From NCBI GenBank assembly GCA_021731085.1, contig JAKFYB010000003.1, positions 1 to 64,000 of the forward strand: 64,000 nucleotides of DNA, read 5' to 3'. Positions within the stretch are counted from its first letter, which is position 1. Every line of letters begins with the position of its first letter. The DNA comes from Dehalococcoidia bacterium. Lineage in GTDB: Bacteria; Chloroflexota; Dehalococcoidia; DSTF01; JACRBR01. Below are positions 60,709 to 64,000 of the stretch, in pieces. The position numbers and the translations under genes were made by a program. The notes under the pieces were generated by a model. That model saw only the letters and a list, made by a program, of their open reading frames with translations. It was not told the DNA's origin and made no database searches.

Positions 60709-61623
60709 ATGGAGCCAGCAGAAATCTCACGTGCCGTGTCCGCTGCTGTCGCCACAGCCGCAGCGCTCGGCCTCAAGGTCGAAGACGCGACCGTCCTGCA
60801 TAATTCGAACCGCATCGCCGTACGCCTATCGCCATGCGAAGTCCTTGCTCGCGTCGCCCCCGAAGGTTGCGAGTCCTCCCCGTTCGAAATCGAGGTCGCG
60901 CAGCGGCTTGCCGAGACCGACGGCCCTGTCGCCGAACTCGATCCGCGAGTGGAGCCGCGCGTGTACGTGCGCGATGGGTTCGCGATCACACTGTGGACGT
61001 ACTTCGAGCCGATCCCACGCGAGGTCACGCCGCGCGAGTACGCGAACGCGCTCGAACGGCTGCACGACGGCATGCGTCCCGTCACTGACATCGCGACTCC
61101 GCACTTCACCGATCGAGTCAACGAAGCCCTGCGTCTCGTCGACAATGCAGAACTATCGCCGGAGCTAGCCGACGCAGACCGACAACTTCTCAGCGGCGCG
61201 TTGCGGACAGTGACCCGGACAATCCTCAACAGTGGCAGGCCCGAGCAGCTTGTGCATGGCGAGCCCCATGCAGGCAACGTGCTCATGACGAAGCGCGGCC
61301 TGCTGTTTATCGACCAGCAGACGACGTGTCGCGGTCCGATCGAGTTCGACATCGCCCACTGTTCACCACACACCCCACCCGCAGGCGACACTGCCAGCAC
61401 ATCCTGGTACATGAGCCCAGCGTTGCCGGAAGCAGTCGCTGCGGAATATCCCGCTGCGAATCAGGATCTTGTCCGGGTGTGCTGGATGCTGGTGCTGGCG
61501 ATGGTTGCGGCGTGGCGCTGGGATAAAGAAGACCAGTTTCCCAACGGCCGCCAGATGGGCATCGACTTCACGAATGAGTTGCGAGCCGCGCTCGACCGCT
61601 ACGGGCTCAAGATCGAGCCCTGA
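60709..61623 (+). CDS. Phosphotransferase (APH/choline-kinase-like) family protein
   Basis: 304 aa. Catalytic loop LVHGEPHAGNVL (HGDxHxxN with D replaced by E) near residue 181 and LLFIDQQTT as the DFG-like metal motif; an N-terminal ATP-site with RLSPCEVLARVAPEG. Predicted to phosphorylate a small hydroxylated compound. The Asp-to-Glu change at the catalytic base is unusual and activity is uncertain. It starts 19 nt after the M20 gene, so it is probably in the same transcript. Confidence 0.87.
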   Translation: MEPAEISRAVSAAVATAAALGLKVEDATVLHNSNRIAVRLSPCEVLARVAPEGCESSPFEIEVAQRLAETDGPVAELDPRVEPRVYVRDGFAITLWTYFEPIPREVTPREYANALERLHDGMRPVTDIATPHFTDRVNEALRLVDNAELSPELADADRQLLSGALRTVTRTILNSGRPEQLVHGEPHAGNVLMTKRGLLFIDQQTTCRGPIEFDIAHCSPHTPPAGDTASTSWYMSPALPEAVAAEYPAANQDLVRVCWMLVLAMVAAWRWDKEDQFPNGRQMGIDFTNELRAALDRYGLKIEP

Positions 61624-61732
61624 TCCGCGCCTGCGCTGGTTGGCCGCCCTCGACCGACGACACACCACGACCACCGACAACCGATCACACCTTTGTCACG
61701 TTCGCGACGCCAATGCCCCCGCGAGAATCGCC

Positions 61733-61738
61733 TATAAT
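61733..61738 (+). promoter_or_regulatory. Consensus -10 (TATAAT) upstream of the MoxR operon
   Basis: A perfect TATAAT; the expected -35 position is not recognisable. A leader of about 68 nt would include the GGAGGA ribosome site. Confidence 0.6.
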
Positions 61739-61812
61739 CGAGGAACCTTCCTTCGCCTGCGAACGTATAACCAGATACCGCCCCTGCCTCAGTCTCCCCA
61801 CCGGAGGACCGC

Positions 61813-62826
61813 ATGGAAGACCCCAAGATCATCGCCGAGCGCATCATTGCCAACGTCGAGAAGGTCATCATCGGCAAGGAGGCAGAAGTCCGCCTGACGC
61901 TGATATCCCTCCTCTGCGGCGGCCACGTCCTCATCGAAGACGTCCCCGGCGTCGGCAAGACCATTCTCGCCCGAAGCATCGCCGTTAGCACCGGCTGCAA
62001 CTTCCGCCGCATCCAGTTCACGCCCGACCTCCTTCCCAGCGATGTGTCGGGCGTCTCCATCTACAACCAGAAAACGGGGGACTTCGAGTTCCGCGCCGGC
62101 CCAATCTCGGCCCAGGTCGTCCTCGCCGACGAGATCAACCGCGCGACGCCCAAGACCCAGTCCGCCCTCCTCGAATCGATGGAGGAGCAGCAGATCACCG
62201 TCGACGGCATCACGCACAAGCTGCCCGAGCCCTTCATGGTGCTCGCGACGCAAAACCCCATCGAGTACGAGGGCACGTTCCCGCTGCCGGAGGCGCAGCT
62301 CGACCGCTTCCTCCTACGCATCCACCTCGGCTACCCGTCGATGACGGACGAAGTGCTCATCATGGAGGGCCAGCAGCGCCAGCACCCGATCGACGCGCTG
62401 GACAAGGTTACGAACCCTGCGGAGATCCTGTCGATGCAGCACGCGGTCAAGGACATCTACGTCGACCCGCTGATCAAGCAGTACATCGTCACCATCGTCG
62501 ACGCGACGCGAAAGAACACATCCGTCTACCTCGGCGCATCACCGCGCGGCTCGCTCGCCCTCTACCGCACGGCACAGGCGCGCGCCCTCCTCGACGGCCG
62601 CGACTTCGTTGTGCCGGACGACGTGAAGGAGTTGGCATACGCGACGCTCGGCCACCGCATCATCATCGCGCCGGCCGCCCGCGTGAAGAATGTCACCGCG
62701 AAGGAGATCGTCGAGCAGACGCTCGAACGCATCCCCGTGCCCGGCGCCCGTGCCCGAGACGGCGCGCCACCACAAGCGGCCTACTCTGACGCATCACGCA
62801 CGACATCACAGCAGACCACCCGATAG
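61813..62826 (+). CDS. MoxR-family AAA+ ATPase
   Basis: 337 aa. Walker A DVPGVGKT (43-50), Walker [15 protein letters not shown]-type sensor ([10 protein letters not shown]) and [15 protein letters not shown], all typical. MoxR ATPases act with DUF58 and VWA proteins as chaperone-like metal-insertion or maturation systems; the next gene is DUF58, 11 nt on, so the usual operon continues out of the window. A Ser/Thr/Gln-rich tail closes it. Confidence 0.95.
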   Translation: MEDPKIIAERIIANVEKVIIGKEAEVRLTLISLLCGGHVLIEDVPGVGKTILARSIAVSTGCNFRRIQFTPDLLPSDVSGVSIYNQKTGDFEFRAGPISAQVVLADEINRATPKTQSALLESMEEQQITVDGITHKLPEPFMVLATQNPIEYEGTFPLPEAQLDRFLLRIHLGYPSMTDEVLIMEGQQRQHPIDALDKVTNPAEILSMQHAVKDIYVDPLIKQYIVTIVDATRKNTSVYLGASPRGSLALYRTAQARALLDGRDFVVPDDVKELAYATLGHRIIIAPAARVKNVTAKEIVEQTLERIPVPGARARDGAPPQAAYSDASRTTSQQTTR

Positions 62827-62837
62827 GGACACGCGAC

Positions 62838-64000
62838 ATGCGCCGCATAAAGCGCCTCGCCCGCACACTGTTCGTCGAGAACCGCACCCTGACGGGCGTC
62901 GTGCTGCTGTTCTTCCTCTGCGCCATCTGCGCGATCTCGACCGGCTTCTGGCTCGCCTGGCGGCTGTCGTACATCGCGGCCGTCGGCATCCCCATCGCCT
63001 ACATCTGGTCGCGCATCAACCTGCGCGGCATCGAAGTCATCGCCGACCGCAGCGGTGACCGCCTGCAGGAAGGCGCGGACTACGAAGAACGCATCACCGT
63101 CAACAACAAGACCTGGTTCACGAAGATCTGGCTCGAAATCGATGACCCGAGCGACATGCCCGGCCACCACGCCCGCCGCGTCGTCACTGTGCCCGCGAAG
63201 GGATCGCGTACCTTCCGCGTGAAGTCGACGATCACGCGCCGCGGCCTCTACGCCGTCGGCCCCGTGCTCGTCCGTACGGGCGACCCCTTCGGACTCTTCC
63301 GCCACGAGCGCGCATACGGCAACGCCGAGAACATCCTCGTCTACCCGCGCGCCACCGAACTGCCGAACTTCCAGGTGCCGCCCGCCAACCTCCCCGGCGA
63401 GGGCCGCTTCCGCCGACGGACACACTACGTCACACCCAACGCGTCCGGCGTCCGGCCGTACGAGTTCGGCGACAGCTACAACCGCATCCATTGGGCGTCA
63501 TCCGCGCGCACCGGCGAGCTGATGGTGAAGATCTTCGAACTCGATCCAGCGTCGGACATCTGGGTGATTCTCGATCTCGAACGCAGCATGCAGGCCGGCG
63601 ACGGCGACGACTCCACCGAGGAGTACGGCGTCCGCATCGCGGCCTCCGTCGCGCGCTACTTTCTCACCGCGAACCGGAGCGTGGGCTTCATGTCGTACGG
63701 CCGCAGCTTCGACGTCATCGAGGCCGAGCGTGGCATCGATCAGTACACACGCGTCCTCGAGTCGCTCGCGATGGCCCGCACGTGGGGCGACGTGCCCTTG
63801 CACGACCTCATCGGCAACGAAGCGCGCCGCTTCGGTCGGCACACGACCGTGGTCGTCATCACGCCGTCCACCGACGAGCGCTGGGTCGCCGCCCTCAACA
63901 TGCTGACGACGCGCGGCGTCAAGGTCGCCGCCATCGTCCTCGAACCAAGCACGTTCGGTGCCAGCGAAAGCTCGCTCGGCGTCTTCGCATCGCTGGCTGC
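62838..64000 (+). CDS. DUF58 protein, C-terminus cut by window edge
   Basis: The ATG at 62838 is open to the end of the window, giving at least 387 residues. Two TM helices at about 17-58, then a beta domain, then the DUF58 core: VRPYEFGDSYNRIHWASSAR (positions about 195-215) and a VWA-like part with the MIDAS-type WVILDLERSMQAG. It pairs with MoxR. The predicted function is envelope or metalloprotein maturation, as for the family. Confidence 0.93.
   Translation, partial: MRRIKRLARTLFVENRTLTGVVLLFFLCAICAISTGFWLAWRLSYIAAVGIPIAYIWSRINLRGIEVIADRSGDRLQEGADYEERITVNNKTWFTKIWLEIDDPSDMPGHHARRVVTVPAKGSRTFRVKSTITRRGLYAVGPVLVRTGDPFGLFRHERAYGNAENILVYPRATELPNFQVPPANLPGEGRFRRRTHYVTPNASGVRPYEFGDSYNRIHWASSARTGELMVKIFELDPASDIWVILDLERSMQAGDGDDSTEEYGVRIAASVARYFLTANRSVGFMSYGRSFDVIEAERGIDQYTRVLESLAMARTWGDVPLHDLIGNEARRFGRHTTVVVITPSTDERWVAALNMLTTRGVKVAAIVLEPSTFGASESSLGVFASLA

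Noticed and set aside
59469-61412. A 647-codon minus-strand frame opposite the M20 and phosphotransferase genes
   Set aside because: Antisense of two genes with intact motifs; no recognisable domain and no ribosome site.

Overview
The window is about 64 kb of high-GC (roughly 63-65% by eye) bacterial chromosome with short intergenic gaps, many ATGA/GTGA/TAGTG stop-start overlaps, and frequent GTG and TTG starts. The gene content points to Chloroflexota, probably a Dehalococcoidia-like lineage. It includes tandem ScyD/ScyE-family secreted propellers, dockerin/thrombospondin-3/NHL secreted proteins, coenzyme F420 genes (NADPH:F420 reductase plus F420-0:gamma-glutamyl ligase), a FabL-type enoyl reductase, a mycothiol-type isomerase, MoxR/DUF58 and AftB-like glycosyltransferase genes. 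No outer-membrane or LPS genes are seen. The phylum call is inferred from gene content; no marker phylogeny was possible. I see no IS element, prophage, CRISPR array, rRNA operon or replication origin.

Layout. 1-11.1 kb (all minus): a truncated lipoprotein, two ScyD/ScyE-like proteins with C-terminal PPNTG-type anchors, a conserved hypothetical, groEL with its own CIRCE and promoter, a membrane protein and a lipoprotein separated by a tandem-hairpin array, a transglycosylase/BACON protein coupled to a PD40 propeller, and DedA. 11.5-14.6 kb: a cytochrome P450 coupled to its TetR regulator, with a textbook operator/promoter, diverging from an SDR of hydroxyacyl-CoA-dehydrogenase type. 14.9-20.2 kb: two large secreted multidomain proteins. 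20.2-22.2 kb: FabL-type enoyl reductase diverging from an SDR-GNAT pair. 22.4-25.0 kb: a polar amino-acid ABC transporter whose operon contains a hairpin array. 25.2-29.2 kb: Gfo/Idh/MocA oxidoreductase, D-aminoacylase and cupin, then a crotonase coupled to a 64-aa Cys protein. 29.2-31.9 kb: a Cys-rich NHL/dockerin secreted protein. 32.0-35.1 kb: methyltransferase-npdG-cofE F420 operon and an SDR. 35.1-36.3 kb: cdd-DUF2975 and two tRNA-Ser genes. 36.3-39.5 kb: membrane proteins, a nucleotidyltransferase/CDP-alcohol phosphatidyltransferase pair and a DinB-like protein. 39.6-47.6 kb: housekeeping genes (mnmA, rsfS, tsaE, thiL, holB, ricT, a GT-C glycosyltransferase, uppP). 47.9-50.2 kb: a signalling-like module with a degenerate GGDEF. 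50.3-55.4 kb: mycothiol-type isomerase, AI-2E transporter, S41 peptidase homologue lacking the catalytic Lys, plsY, cytidylate-kinase-like. 55.5-64 kb: speD, citrate synthase preceded by a small coupled ORF, a TAP-like hydrolase with an anchor, an M20 amidohydrolase, an APH-like kinase, and MoxR-DUF58 running off the end.

Themes. (a) A secretion/cell-surface theme: lipoproteins, PPNTG/APDTG C-terminal anchors, beta-propellers, and Ca-binding dockerin/TSP3 repeats. (b) An F420 redox and lipid/SDR theme. (c) Expression signals unlike a standard Shine-Dalgarno layout: at least six genes have a -10-like hexamer only 5-6 nt before the start codon, as expected of leaderless mRNAs. (d) Intergenic palindromes, both tandem hairpin arrays inside operons and dispersed GC-rich palindromes.
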